Assembly (NCBI GenBank): GCA_023078555.1
Contig: CM041201.1
Location: forward strand, 7,385,172 to 7,449,171
DNA: 64,000 bases
From: Ulva prolifera
Taxonomy: Eukaryota > Chlorophyta > Ulvophyceae > Ulvales > Ulvaceae
Reading direction: 5' to 3'
The notes beneath the pieces are model-generated. The model was not told where the DNA came from and searched no databases. It was given only the letters and a program-made list of their open reading frames with translations. The translations under genes were made by a program, and so were the position numbers. Each line of letters begins with the position of its first letter. The stretch's first letter is position 1. Below are positions 44,773 to 56,919 of the stretch, in pieces.

Positions 44773-45691
44773 CTATGGCATTGCTAGGCATTGAGCAATT
44801 CTAGAAAGTTCTGTTCTGTAGTTCTCTGCAATGATTTGTGCAAGTTGTTCAAATGGTTTCCTTGCATCTGCCAGACGGGTTGCGCTTGCCCGTGAAAACT
44901 CCAACCCAAGTTCGCTTGCCAGCTGCTCACCTTGATCGAATGAAATCTGCATGGCCAGTTCCTGCAGTGTCTCACCATCCAATGTCCAGCCTGGCTGCAC
45001 AGCTCTTCTACTGCTGCCTGGCACACCTGATGCATTGAAGCTGGCAGATCGGTTTTGCAGGCAATCAGGACACCCTTCACTGGCCTATTGGGTTTTGTGG
45101 TCTTTGACATCAACAGCCTGTGCCAGTCCTTGACAGCTAGAAAGCTTGCTTCGTCAGCGACGCTATAGACCAAGCAGCAGTAGTCGTGGCCAGTTCCCAA
45201 TCCCTGCTCCACCAGGCCCTGCTGAGCTGGGTGGCCACCTGTGTCTAGAAGTTGCAATTTGATATCCATCTCGTCGTTCTGAGACCTCACGTCCACAATG
45301 GATAGCTCTGTGCCAACGGTCTGCACCATGCCTGCGTGAGGTGGGTCGTTGCAGAATCCAAGGCTAGCCAACACGATGAACTGCAAGCAGGCAAGCGGCA
45401 CATTGCAGCCTATGAGTGCATGCCATCTTGTATGTCTTCGGGGAGTCACGGCCGTGACTGGCGTATTGGCATATGAGGCTCGTCTTTCCACTTGCTGGCC
45501 CTCCTGCAAGAGCAAGCGACGCCAGATCAGAGCGACGCCAGAACAGAGCGACGCAGGTCAAGTCGAATGACCGGGCTGCAAAACAACGCTGTAGCGGATA
45601 ACGCTGGAGCAGGATCCGACAGCATCGGAAGCCAACCACATATTGGTACGTTGCAGCGTATGGTGCCGTATGTATCTTTCGCCTTCGTCAT
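44773..45691 (-). CDS. IFT27: IFT27 (RABL4), small GTPase of intraflagellar transport complex B
   Basis: Rab-like GTPase that pairs with IFT25 in the IFT-B complex of cilia. Four exons, 45691-45637, 45503-45424, 45320-45027 and 44946-44773, join in frame to 200 aa, near the Chlamydomonas IFT27 length. The start MTKAKDTYGTIRCNVPICGG aligns with LRCKVAVVGE of that protein. The G1 loop is GGPASGKT. The switch region is YKMTVGTELSIVDV and G3 is LLDTGGHP, where the family has D-T-A-G. CLVYSVADEASF follows, then ACKTDLPASMHQ with the G4 TKD replaced by CKTD. The second intron seems to start with GC. The call rests on alignment along the whole length rather than on the G motifs alone. Confidence 0.85.
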
Positions 45692-46156
45692 GACACCTGC
45701 GTCTTTCAAACACAAGCCAACATCCGCTACAATGACAACCCCCGTCACAAACAACAGAACAGTGGTCTGCTGCAGCTGCTTGCTTCAACATGACACGTAC
45801 ACGACCGATGTCATCACGGTAAGTTCTGTTGCTCATTCCCCCGAAGACCAATGCATGTACGCCGCAGCACTTGCATGCTCGGAATGCCAGGGAGTAAACC
45901 ATGCCTCCACACTCCACCAAGACGATCATGGCGTAGATTGTCTCACTTGCGTCTTCAGTCGCTTGTAAATGATTTTGTCATCAAGTGTTTCGCCAGGACG
46001 GGAGGCCGTACATATATTGTCGCAGACCACATTGAAAGTGATGCCATGCTCATCTGTAGGAAAAATGAGAACAGCTAGCACGTAATCAGGCTGTTAAATA
46101 AAGCTTCTTTGAAATTGACCTTTCATTAACGTCTCCACAGACCAGAGAGCATCGAC
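45692..46156. other. Divergent promoter region between IFT27 and PFDN3
   Basis: 465 bases between two divergent starts. An open frame (45929-45558 minus) overlaps IFT27 exon 1 in another frame and is a shadow. No named promoter motif seen. Confidence 0.45.
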
Positions 46157-46776
46157 ATGGTGGCAAGCGATGACCTCCCGCTTGAGCCCGAGTTCATCGA
46201 TGATATCGGAGCCTTTTTCGAAGCTCATGTTACTCCAGAAAAGAGTGTTGATGCTGTACTGAACGAAATGCGGGAAAAGCTTCAACAATACAGCTTAGCA
46301 GAGAATAGGGCTCTCAATAGGCACCAGACCTTGAGTCAACAAGAGGTGCATTTGAAAAAATCGCTGGATTGCGTAATGATGCTTACAGCGAAGAAGGAGA
46401 CCGAAGACGATACAGTTGTCGATTATGCACTGGGCGGTGCGATTTTTCTACACAGAAACGCTGATATACCATGCCAACTGCAATTTCTGATCAACCTGCA
46501 TGTGCAGCCAACATATTCGCAAAGGCGAAGATACCACCCACAAGTCGGGTCAGCATCTGGCTTGGGGCTGAGATTATGGTCCAGTATGACTTGGATGAGG
46601 CTAAAGAAATGCTCGAGACCAATCTCAAGAAATGTCGAGAGTCAATCAGTGGGATTCATGAAGAGTGGACCAAGATAAAGGATTGCAAGACGACATTGGA
46701 AGTGAGCATTGCAAGGTGTTACAACTTCGCAGTTGAGAAACAGAAGGCAATCAAAGCGAGTCAAGGGTCAGGTTGA
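46157..46776 (+). CDS. PFDN3: Prefoldin subunit 3 (VBP1-like)
   Basis: Alpha-type subunit of the hexameric prefoldin co-chaperone that passes nascent actin and tubulin to the CCT chaperonin in the cytosol. Exons 46157-46436 and 46508-46776 join in frame (GGC G / CC) to 182 aa, a usual size. The N-terminal helix has EPEFIDDIGAFF and LQQYSLAENRAL. The joint gives DYALGANIFAKAKIPPTSRV, followed by VSIWLGAEIMVQYDLDEA, matching the signature VCLWLGANVMLEY of VBP1, and a C-terminal coiled coil with TTLEVSIARCYNF. The stop is only 33 bases from the stop of the convergent PG-repeat gene. Confidence 0.93.
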
Positions 46777-46809
46777 ATACATAGGGCAGCCTGAGACAGT
46801 GTCTTGACT

Positions 46810-48634
46810 TCACGGCAACGTTTCGGTGTTGCACGGTCGATCAATTATGCCTTGCTTCATGAGTGGCAGCATTGCAGACTGTAGCTGCCACTGCTGTCGC
46901 CGCAGGTCTACTGCAAGTGCTGCAGCTGCAGCCTCTGCTGCAAGTCGGTGGTGCTGCAGGTCATGTTTCGACACCAGACGTTCAATGTCCAACGGGGCCC
47001 TCCCACTGTCACTTCGAACTGAGCTCCCCGTCGTATGTGGAGGGCCGTCCTGTGCGTGATATGATGTTTCGTGCCAACCCCTAGACCTTGTTTCTGCATT
47101 GTGTAGCATGTGGGCTGTGTGATGATGACCGACCCTTGCATTGATAGGCCATCGCTCTGAAAGTATCTGCGCACGGGCATTTTTGTGACAGCCTCCATCC
47201 TGCCTGGTGAAGGTGTTACACAGCGGGCGTGCCACAGCATGCCAATTCCAGTTCCCAGGTTGCCTGGATTTCCTGGCTTCCGCTGACAGGCTGACTGGAA
47301 CAGGAACGTGATGGTGCTGTCCGTCACGTTGTTTCCAGCTGTCTTTCGGCTTACCACTGGCCTGACATTCTTGGCTGCCACTGCGATCAGCGTCTGAATG
47401 TCCCTGTCTCTTGCGGGGCAGCGGTGCCACAGATGCTGTGTCTGCACCATGTGGGGCATTCCCGACGCTCACAGTTGTCGGAGTCGAAAGCTGCTTTTGT
47501 GTCTGTCTGCTGTCTGATGAGTCCGGTAGTAGCATTGGCAAATCTGGGACAGCTTTGCCGCCCTGGCAATGCGTGGAGGTCTGGACAGTTTCGCGCTCCG
47601 GGTTCGCATTCATCTCAGCCAGGGACTTGCTCAATGATGGACTCCTCAGCTGCCGCATGCATGGTTCCCTGCATGAAGAGCCGATGCGGGCGCCTGTGCG
47701 CACGTTCCGCAAGCATGCATCTTTTGCAACTGCTCCTTCGTACTGTCCTGGTCCAACCTCAGAGCCACCATGGCCACAGTGGCGTTGGAGAGCTTCGACC
47801 TCGCGTGACCGAGTGCTCAGCTCACCTCGCTCCAGTCCAAATGGTCCATCACGAGAGCGGCTATGTGGACGCCGATGAGACACTTTTGACTTCAGGCATT
47901 GCAAGTCACTGACCTGTATGTCGGAAGCGGTCGATGGCATGTTCATGAGGGATCAGCAGTGAATACAACACAGAGGTGGGTATCTGTTCTGCCGTGCACG
48001 TCACACCCAGATTTGGGGTATGACAGGCACTCAGCTCAGCAAGGAATCGTTAGCGTTTAGTGTAGACAATATTGCTCGCGAGAGAGCTCAGAAGCACACG
48101 TAATGTGCCCCGGGACCAGGAAATCTGTGTTCCCGGCGATTGTACAATTCATATAGCTCCCTCAACCGCATCTCGCACGCGGCTCCGAGACACATTTCAT
48201 TGAGTGCAGGAGATGGCACGGGGGGGGTGGATGGCAGTGCCATGGAACTGGTCCCCAGTACAGAAGTAGTCTGTCCCCTGCCAGGTTTGACAGCGTCATC
48301 TGTGGCTGTCCATCCCTGCAGCTTTCGCATGGTATCGTCTTGCAAATGCTGCAACGTCGACATGTACATCAGGTACAACCCATGTTGATGCCATTTTCAT
48401 GGTGAAACATGAGTTTGTCTTGACGAGCGTTACCAACAGCTGGCGCTGAGCAGCTGACAATGGCATCGATAATCTTGTTTTGACATCGCCATCGGTGACT
48501 ACGGATTCTTTCACCACCTCCACAACACGGTAAACAGATGAACCAAACGCGGGCACCGGTGTGATTACGGGCGAGCGTTCAGCAATCCCCACAGACGCCG
48601 GAGAGCTGTGAAGCTGTCTGGAGGATCCACCCAT
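46810..48634 (-). CDS. Second PG-repeat (SHIPPO/STPG-like) protein
   Basis: Three exons, 48634-48380, 48348-48100 and 47913-46810, join in frame to 535 aa. The last exon alone is a long open frame, but joining it to exon 2 makes a proper PG repeat: RFPGPGAHY, then SHRRP and GPFGLERGE, then VGPGQYEGA. That pattern is shared with SHIPPO proteins, so a ciliary microtubule role is inferred. Exon 1 has a start at MGGSSRQLHSSP. Exons 1 and 2 are separated by a 31-nt intron; reading straight through hits a stop soon after. The rest is Ser/Gln/His-rich and probably disordered, with a predicted helix LAAEAAAAALAVDLRRQQ near the end. Fewer clear repeats than in the gene at 24.6 kb. Confidence 0.65.
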
Positions 48635-49157
48635 GATCTGCACTCAACACATCTTCTAGGGCATCAGACTACCTTCAACTTCGGCGTGCCAAGTATCGAA
48701 AAGTTTCACCAACGCCTGCATAGGTACCAACACGCTACCGCCTGTCCCGACCTTCATGGCTGGAAGAGCCGCACAATTCACGTGGATCATTGGCTAGTCG
48801 CCAGTTGGCTATGAGCGGTATGCCGTGGTGTAATTGGGAAGGGAACAGTGATAGCTTACCCGTGGCCTCGACAGGCAACGTTCAGAGATATGCCGCTTCA
48901 AGGCCTTGGGCGAAAAACACAGGTAGCCACGTTGAAAACATGTATTGCCGGCAATGCATTCACGCGGGCTGCAAAATTGTGACCAGCCGCGATGAATACT
49001 TGGATGGAAATTCCAGAAGACGGCAAGATTTATCAAGACACCAGCCAGTTGAGGTGCCATGCCAGCCCAGGTCGTCGTTGTGATTTGAAGTGATTCGGCC
49101 GTCCATACCGCACAGCAGCTTCTACGAAATCAACCTCAACTCCTCCTTGACGAGGCT
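48635..49157. other. Divergent region between the second PG-repeat gene and CDPK
   Basis: About 520 bases between divergent starts, presumably both promoters and 5' UTRs. No other gene seen. Confidence 0.45.
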
Positions 49158-51676
49158 ATGGGCTGTGCACAATCCAAGGTGGAAGCGGCCAGCGTGCAGG
49201 CCCCGGCAGTTGCAGCGAAAGCTAACACAAGCGCAACAAAGAAACTATCGTTGCAAGAATCACCCTCATCACAGCATGTTCTTTCTGAGAAGTACGTACT
49301 TAGGTCATGTGATAATATTCCGCCTGCCACGTTGCCTGAGCCGTGGTGACTGGACTGTGCCGCTTGGTCGCGAGCTGAAAGACTTCTACGGGCGCTCGCC
49401 TATGGAAGCTGATCTGTTGACCGCAACTACACTTCTATCGCGCATCTGTTTCTGAGAAGTGGCCGTTGGTGCATACCTCAGAATGTGCAACGCTGCAGGT
49501 ATCAGCAAAACATAACAGATTTTTTCAACCTGGGCAAGGTCCTCGGCAAGGGACAATTTGGCACCACCCGGCTTGCGGTGCAGAAAGATACAGGAGAAAA
49601 ATTTGCTTGTAAATCTATAACAAAGCGCAAACTAGTGAAGCAGCAGGTGAGGACATGCTTGGAAGAGCGACGGACTGGGAGAGTTGCGTAGAGTAACATG
49701 TCAATTGTCACCGACGTCCGTGCAGGATCGTGATGACGTCAGGCAGGAAGTGGCAATTATGGATCATCTCTCTGGCCATGCCAACGTGGTGACATTGGTC
49801 AATGCGTTTGAGGATCAAAAGAATGTGCACATAGTCATGGAGCTATGCACTGGTGGAGAGCTGTTCGACCGTATTGTTTCTCGTGGACATTATTCAGAAC
49901 GCACGGCCGCACAGATCATCAGAGCAATTGTGGAGGTGGTTGCGCATTGCCATTCTATGGGTGTCGTCCATCGGGACCTCAAACCTGAGAACTTCTTACT
50001 CAGCAGCACTGGAAATGCCTCAGAACTCAAGGCAATTGACTTCGGCCTGTCTTCTTTCTTCCAGCCTAACGAGTTTCTTTCAGACATCGTTGGTTCAGCG
50101 TATTATGTTGCGCCAGAAGTACTCAAGAAGCACTACAGCTACCAGTGTGACATTTGGAGTTGTGGCGTGATCCTGTACATCTTACTTTGTGGCATACCAC
50201 CATTCTATGCGGAGAGTGAGACGGCAATCTTCCGAGCTGTCATCAAAGGAACAATAGACTTCGAAAGCCACCCGTGGCCAAGTATTTCCACTGAGGCGAA
50301 GGACTGTGTGCGAAAGATGCTCACTCGCGATATCCACAAGCGTGCAACTGCACAGCAGATTCTCAAGGTGCTGCCTGTGCCAGGCCTTAACCGACATGCA
50401 CTTGGGCAGGCTGCTGCTCAGCATTGCAGGCTCGTATTGATACATCTATTGGACATTGTATATATCTTCAATGGCCTCAGCACTGTCACTTGTGTAGCAT
50501 CCTTGGATGACAGATACCGGTGTTGCCAGTGACAAGCCATTGGAGAACGAGATCCAGCAGCGGCTGAAGAAGTTCCAAAATCTGAACAAACTCAAGCGAC
50601 AGGCTCTCAAACTGATAGCTTCATACATGCCCCCTGATGAGGTGCAAGGCCTCAGAAACCAATTTCATGCCCTGGACAAGGATGGCAATGGTGCGGCTTC
50701 GATCTGCAGCGGCAAAAGCTCTAGTCAACATGACCCTGTCAGCATGGCACCCAGGATTCCCTTTACACGTGACCTCAGTGGCCAACGCTGTGTGTCTGTG
50801 CCCCATACTCACAAGTTGGACTGGAGATTATTCCGTTGCATCGTTGATGGTGGCAGAAGCTCCAGGCAACGTGACTCAGCCAGCATGGCACGCAGGCACT
50901 CATTTTGGGGTGGCCTGATTGACCGATGTTGTGCGTGTGTGCCCCATGTTCACACGCTCAAAAGGGCAATGCTGCGTCTATCGTCTCTTGAGTATGATAC
51001 ACAGAGTGCCAGGCACAGCGCTAGATTGCAATGTTTTGCTTCCAGAAGATGACTCCAGTTGATGCGTATGATCTGACTGTGTCAGTATGATGGGGATGGC
51101 TTCAGGGACCATCACTGTGGAAGAACTGCGTGACGCCTTGGCAACAATGGACAACAAGCTCCCCGCTGGCGAAGTTGCACATCTTTTACAAGATGTTGAC
51201 ATGAACGAGTCCGGTGCAATTGACTATGAGGAGTTCTTGGCTGCAACATTGCATGCATCCAAAATCGCAACGGACGAGCATCTGAAGCGGGCATTCCAAG
51301 AGTTTGACACAGACAACTCTGGTGCGGACCTCCTCGTGAACTGCGCCTCAGATACTGGACAGGAGCAACTCAGGCACACACCATGAATTGCGATGGCAGG
51401 CACAATTACACAAGATGAGCTGAAGGCGGCCTTAAAACAGTACGGGGCATATGAAGAACAAGACATCAAAGAGATCCTACTCAAAGTGGACAAGGATCAG
51501 GACGGCAGCATCGATTATGAGGAGTTTGTTGACATGATGGTGTGCAGCAGATCATGTGTGAGGATTTTGGCGATACCGTCTGTGCATAGCAGATTCACAT
51601 CTTACCGGAGTGCACATCGCAGGTAATATCTACTGACGGCCCAGTACGGCAGCGAAAACAAGCTATCAAGTTCTAG
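49158..51676 (+). CDS. Calcium-dependent protein kinase (CDPK)
   Basis: Ser/Thr kinase fused to a calmodulin-like domain, switched on by Ca2+. Seven exons, 49158-49291, 49499-49646, 49726-50367, 50498-50690, 51106-51321, 51400-51539 and 51623-51676, give 508 aa, all joints in phase. MGCAQSK at the N-terminus fits N-myristoylation with palmitoylation at Cys3, so membrane attachment is likely. The glycine loop is LGKGQFGTT (about residue 60), the catalytic loop VHRDLKPEN (about 175) and DFG about 199, followed by [14 protein letters not shown] ends the kinase lobe and the junction helix includes [19 protein letters not shown]. Four EF-hands follow: [39 protein letters not shown] and [13 protein letters not shown]. 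The last 18-codon exon is the least certain. Confidence 0.95.
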
Positions 51677-51981
51677 AGAAAAGCTGGTTTCCAACAGCAG
51701 GTGATCAAGTTCTACAGAAACGCTTGGTTCCATACCAAACACACTGTGGGCCAGCAAGCCAGTCTGGATCAACATGCATATCACAGGACCGTTGCTGTCT
51801 GGTCTCAGCGATCAGTGGTGGCGATGTTGCAAACGGGTTTTGAGTACAAGTGAAAAGTGTATATCCAAGGATGTGGCACCAGGTTTGGCCTGTGAGGCCA
51901 GAAGGGTGACTGTGTCGGTTGGTCCATTTCACTGAAATCCGAGGGTCAGTATAACAACGACAAATAGGTAAAAGATGTGGA
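51677..51981. other. Convergent intergenic region between CDPK and alpha-SNAP
   Basis: About 300 bases between two convergent stop codons. It contains only short diverged repeats (TATCAAGTTCTAGAG, ATCAAGTTCTACAG). No gene seen. Confidence 0.5.
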
Positions 51982-53231
51982 CTACGTCAAGAAATCGTCA
52001 TCATCATCGTTTGCTTCAAGCAGGTCCGGCCCTCCGACGTTGATCGTTTCCTTAGCGGACAACAACAACTTCACCCTGAAAGTCTCCAGCTTGGTCATAC
52101 TTTCCCATTCCGCAATGGCCGTAGCAAAATCGTCAGGCTTCGAAGCTAACATGGCGTCCAGGCAGTTTCCCAACAAACTATCCTGCCGTGAACCACTGAA
52201 CTGTGTGTCCTGATCCTGAAATGCTTCCCGCTTTTTCATAGCTGTTGTGACATCTCCTTCTGCCATCCAGCAGAGTGTCGCATTCATGAATTGCTCCTTG
52301 GCACTGTACTTGAGAAGATTGTTGTTCACGTACTCAGCTGCAACAGACTCGAACAACTCTGCAGCGCTCTTGTACTGCTTTGCCAATGCCTGAAGCATTG
52401 CGGCTTCTAACTTCATCTTATACTGCAAGCAACTGATCTAGTGTTGCCTTGTAAGCAATTGCAATAGACGTGTTGTTCAATGTGAAAACTGCAACAGGCG
52501 CGGATTCAAGTTTTCTGCAGCACTACAGGTTTAGGCATGCCTGCCTCACACATCACCACAGATCACTCAGCGGCTGGGTCGTTGGCCCATCAGTTGTAGT
52601 AGTGCGACGTGTCGTGCAAGACGTTGGCAGGACATGAATGCATTGGGCTGTCCAGCTACTCGCACCATGTCGGTGTACTGACTGTCACTGTCATACAGCT
52701 TGGCCGCCTCAAGGAATGTCTGCATGGCGAATTCTTGGGCAGCTTTATCACCATCTTTGAGGTTGATCGCCAGGTCCTTGCACGCTCTCGCTGCCTGTGT
52801 GACTTTGCCACTCTGTATATACAAACTCTTGGCTCTTTGCAAGCATGCAATGGCAGACTTCTGATCATCGCCCTTTATGTACAACTTAGAAGCTTCCATG
52901 CATGCAGCAGCTACGTCGTAGTGCTCCCCTTGCTTATCTGCCACCTCTGCTACTCGCATCTGGCATTTGGCAGCCATATCATCTGCACTTGCTTCAACAG
53001 GTCAAGCAACCTTCAGGAAAATGCTAGAGTTCTAAACGGGCCAGTAAGATGCGAACATGACTTGCATATTTCCGCTATCAGCAACGTACATTGGCCTGCT
53101 ACTTTGTAGTTGTTGCAAGCGCGCTTGAAGCACTCAACGGCCGCGTCGGGATCCTTGCTGAGGCCCAGGAAGCCTCCTTTTAGTTTTTTCTCGGCTTCTG
53201 CATAGGCTTTGTCTCCTTCTTGTTGTGACAT
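51982..53231 (-). CDS. Alpha-SNAP, adaptor for NSF-driven SNARE disassembly
   Basis: TPR-type adaptor that brings the ATPase NSF to SNARE complexes on membranes. Three exons, 53231-53090, 52982-52666 and 52422-51982, join in frame to 299 aa, the usual size. The start is MSQQEGDKAYAEAEKKLKGG. A GTG two codons upstream is not a start. Helical repeats include DAAVECFKRACNNYKVAG, GEHYDVAAACMEASKLY and ACLQRAKSLY. NNNLLKYSAKEQFMNATLCW is the strongly conserved alpha-SNAP core, followed by FQDQDTQFSGSR and ending in an acidic DDDDDFLT tail, matching the acidic C-terminus ending in Leu-Thr or Leu-Leu that stimulates NSF. Gamma-SNAP is less likely for that reason. Confidence 0.92.
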
Positions 53232-54507
53232 TGTCACAGCTCGCGGGGAATGCGACTCTCAGTGGATATTGCACTGCCTTTACGTTAGTAGCTTCGGCGC
53301 CTCGTCACCGGGAACACAAGTGCGACATGTATCCAACACAAGTGCTCGTTGGCGTGCCAATGCCCTTGCTGTTGAGAGGCAGGCTTTTGCAAGGTCATCG
53401 CGCGCAATAAGTCTCGTTACCATGCGCTTGCATGGCGTGATCGTACGGACGTGGAACACAGGAGGGGCATGTTTAAACCAGCCACGAAGGCTGATCAATT
53501 CATCAGTAACTTCATGACGTCTATTCGATTTCTGTTGATCCGTTCAGGTAGCCTGGCCACCGCCGAGGCCGAGCGTGTCAAACGCTGGGCGCATGTGGAC
53601 GTCAGCGATGATCGTCCCCACGAGTACAGTGCATTTTGAGTCATTCCACGAATAACGTGAAGTCTCAACTCCTAAGAGCGCACGGTAGCACGGTCATACA
53701 TGTTCGCGATGTGGTGTACGTGCGCATATATCTGCCATCGTCGCAACTAGCCATGATTGAGCAGCATATGTGATGAGTTCCGCCTCAAGCGCGCATCAAT
53801 TTACATCAATGTCGAAGTCGCCGCGTTGTTGTCTCGACAAGATGTCAACGGAGCTCTGCCCCGTCATGGATGTGGAAACAAACAGCAAGATCCGGACACG
53901 CATGCCTCGTTGAGCAAAGCCACCGTTCATGCCTCAGAGAATTGAATATCTATATGTGAAGATGCTACTACGAAAGTCTGTCCGTGGTCTTGCCTTCCGC
54001 GGCCGAATTCCGGCTGTTGTGTACAAGATGGCATACGCAGCCGGGGTGGCTGCATGTTGAAGAGAAGGGCCACGCGTGGTCCGGAACTGCGTCGCCGCGA
54101 AACACATGACCTCGGGTTGACACACACGTAGGAGTACATATGAAAAGCAAATGAACCTGCGACAGCTCTGCAGAAGGAGAAGCCGCGATTACCAACGCGT
54201 TATCCGGATTCGGTGGCTGCACGCGGTGTGAATCACCACTTTACTTGGTGCATGCGTGATCGCTGACCAAGCGCATGGCTACCTGATCCCCATTATGGCT
54301 GCAGCGCTGTGTCTCATATCCACCCTTGAGCACAAAGAGTCAGGGCGGCATTCCAATATTTGGGCAGACGCATCTTAGGGTCGAATACTGACACCTCGGC
54401 AGTGCTGGTGTACATCGAAGGCACCCCGGTCTCGGCTTGCAAAGCCCACGGCTGAACAGACGCATATACACTCTGTCTGTTTTGTAGATCAATAAGCTGT
54501 CTACGTT
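53232..54507. other. Gene-free divergent region between alpha-SNAP and KCS
   Basis: About 1.3 kb between divergent starts. Short open frames on both strands are uninformative. The first part is AT-richer like the alpha-SNAP gene. No repeats or named motifs seen. Confidence 0.5.
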
Positions 54508-56878
54508 ATGAGCGCATCAGAATCTGAGCCTGAGGCCGGCGAGCCATCCGTCCGGTTCCCTGGTAAGTAGAACCGCCATGCATCCCCTGATCACCAGATC
54601 ATTCGCCTTAATAGCGTCTGTTATGCTGTTGATTTCGAATTCGAAGTGCGCGACGGCTGATGCAGAAATCTCTCCTTTCAACTTAACATCACCGCACGAT
54701 TGCAGCCTTTAATAACGCGCCAGTTGTCTAAAAGCACACTGACGTGGCCCTGACTGCATTCAGATTGCTACGAATGTGAAGTAATGTGCTGTGGCATGCA
54801 GATTACCGTCGTAAGGTATCGCTAAGCGGCGTGAAGTCCGGGTACACACTGCTCTGCAAACATTTCACCACTGTCATATTCATCCCTATTGCGGCATTGC
54901 TAGCGGTGCGTCGATACCAGGCTACACGCCTGCGCCCTGCATGACATCATCAGTGCTGTATCGCCGTGTGAGCCGGGTTGCGTATCATGGTAGACCAGGT
55001 AGCCCAGCGAAGCTGCTGACTGATCTTAGGCAGATTCCGAAGCTGCGTGCAGTACAACCTGTGGGCGGCTCTTCAATCAGGCGCCTTGCTCGAGCTGTAT
55101 CAAGATGCATCCCAGCGGGAGCTGAAACTCCGATTGGTACGACTCTTCCCCCGCACCTGGTATCGCTTACGTTCTAGCCCTTCTGCGTGGATACTTGGTC
55201 AAAGGCCGGTTGAGTGCACGCTGTCCTCTGTGATGTGTGTCGTTCGTAACCACGGTGCTGACACCACGCAGTCCGCAGAGTTACACAGAGCAGGACCATG
55301 CTCGCCAGCACTGATAACATGATCAGTGTTCCACTTGCGCTGCCCCGTCTTGACGAGGCCCGACGCAGTGTGTTGTGTGTTGCAGGTTACCATCGTAGCC
55401 AGCGCGTGTGTGCTGTCGTTGCTCGGCTACCTGTTCTTCAGCAGCAGGGCGGTGTACCTGGTGAACTTCTCATGCTACAAACCACCCGCAAGGTACTGCA
55501 TCTTCACCGCTCACCTGCTGGACGGTCCAATCTGCTTGCGCATCACCACCGCATGTGCACTGACGCACTATCCACGCCATGGCTGCACGCATGCGCTGAC
55601 ACACCCTTCCGTGCAGTATGAAAACATCTTCCGCGTTTTTTATTGAGGCCGCTGCATCCTGCAAGGTGATAACTCCTTTCCAGAATCGCCCCTTCCCCCC
55701 TCCCCCCTGCAGCACACACCATCCACACTCAGCCATTGCCCACATGCTCACCCCTCCATCGCCTCCTCTGTGTGTAGTGCAAAGATCTCTCACGAGTACT
55801 TCAAGTACCTGTCGCATGTCAGCAAGGTCCGCCTGCTCAGCGCTAAGTGACACATGCCCTGCCATGCATCCTCCCCATTCACACTGCTTTCACCACAGAC
55901 CTGCATACCACCTCCTCGCCTGCCCTGTCACCCTCTCGCACTTGTCCCCTGCTCCGTGCCCTCCGACTGTCCACGCCGCTCGCGCCATAACTCTGGCCGC
56001 TGTGCTGTGCAGCGATTCGATGACGAAGCGATGGCGTTCCAGGAGCGCGTCATCGTGCGCTCTGGCCTCGGTGATGAGACCTACGTACCCGCAAGTGCGC
56101 CCTCGCCCCCGTGTCATATCGGCCCGGCTCGCTTGTGCGCCCCCGCCCTGCCTGTGCAGGCCACCCTTCCTCACTTGCTGGGCTCTGCTCTCTGCCGTCT
56201 CAATCCCGGCACAGCCCGAGGAGGCGATTCCAGGTCTGGCTGGGATCGCCCATGCAGATCGAACGTGTTTGTGACCTTACCTCGGAGCCACACCGGGCAG
56301 TGGTTGACACCCATCCAGAGAAGAGCGGTCGAATACACCCCTACGTGGGTATATGAGGCCCTTCCCCTACTATCCGTCTCGTTGTTCTGAGGGGGGCCGT
56401 GCCCGGCCTCTCTCGGTGCCCTCCTGGCCCACTGGTCCACGCCTCACCACTGTGGTGCCCCAGGCCACTGTGACGGCCACACTGCCGTGACGGCTGAGCA
56501 CGCTCGTATGCAGGCGTGCGGATGCGGCCGCCGGTGATCAGCATGAAGAACGCGCGCCTCGAGGCCGAGATGGTGATGTTTGGCGCCGTCGCCGACGTCC
56601 TCGCGAAGACCGGCCTCAAGCCCTCCGACATCGGCCTCCTCGTTGTCAACTGCTCCCTCTTCAACCCCACCCCCTCCCTCGCTGCGTGCGCCTCCCCGCC
56701 CTCTTGCTTGTCATGCATCTCGGACGTCGCTCATCCTCGATCCGCAACCCCAGTACCAACTGGCCTCTGATGAGCAATGCTGCGGGATCGGCCGGCACGC
56801 GGTGGTGGCGGACGATCGCACACCGTCGGCAATCGTGGCGCACGTTTTTTTGTGGCAGCTGAGCGTCATGTACGGGTG

Positions 56879-56919
<41 letters not shown>

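Noticed and set aside
46810-47946. The 378-codon minus-strand frame as a separate single-exon gene
   Set aside because: Splicing at 47913 to the exon ending PGPGAHY (48100) rebuilds a PG-repeat unit across the joint, so it is better read as the last exon of one gene.
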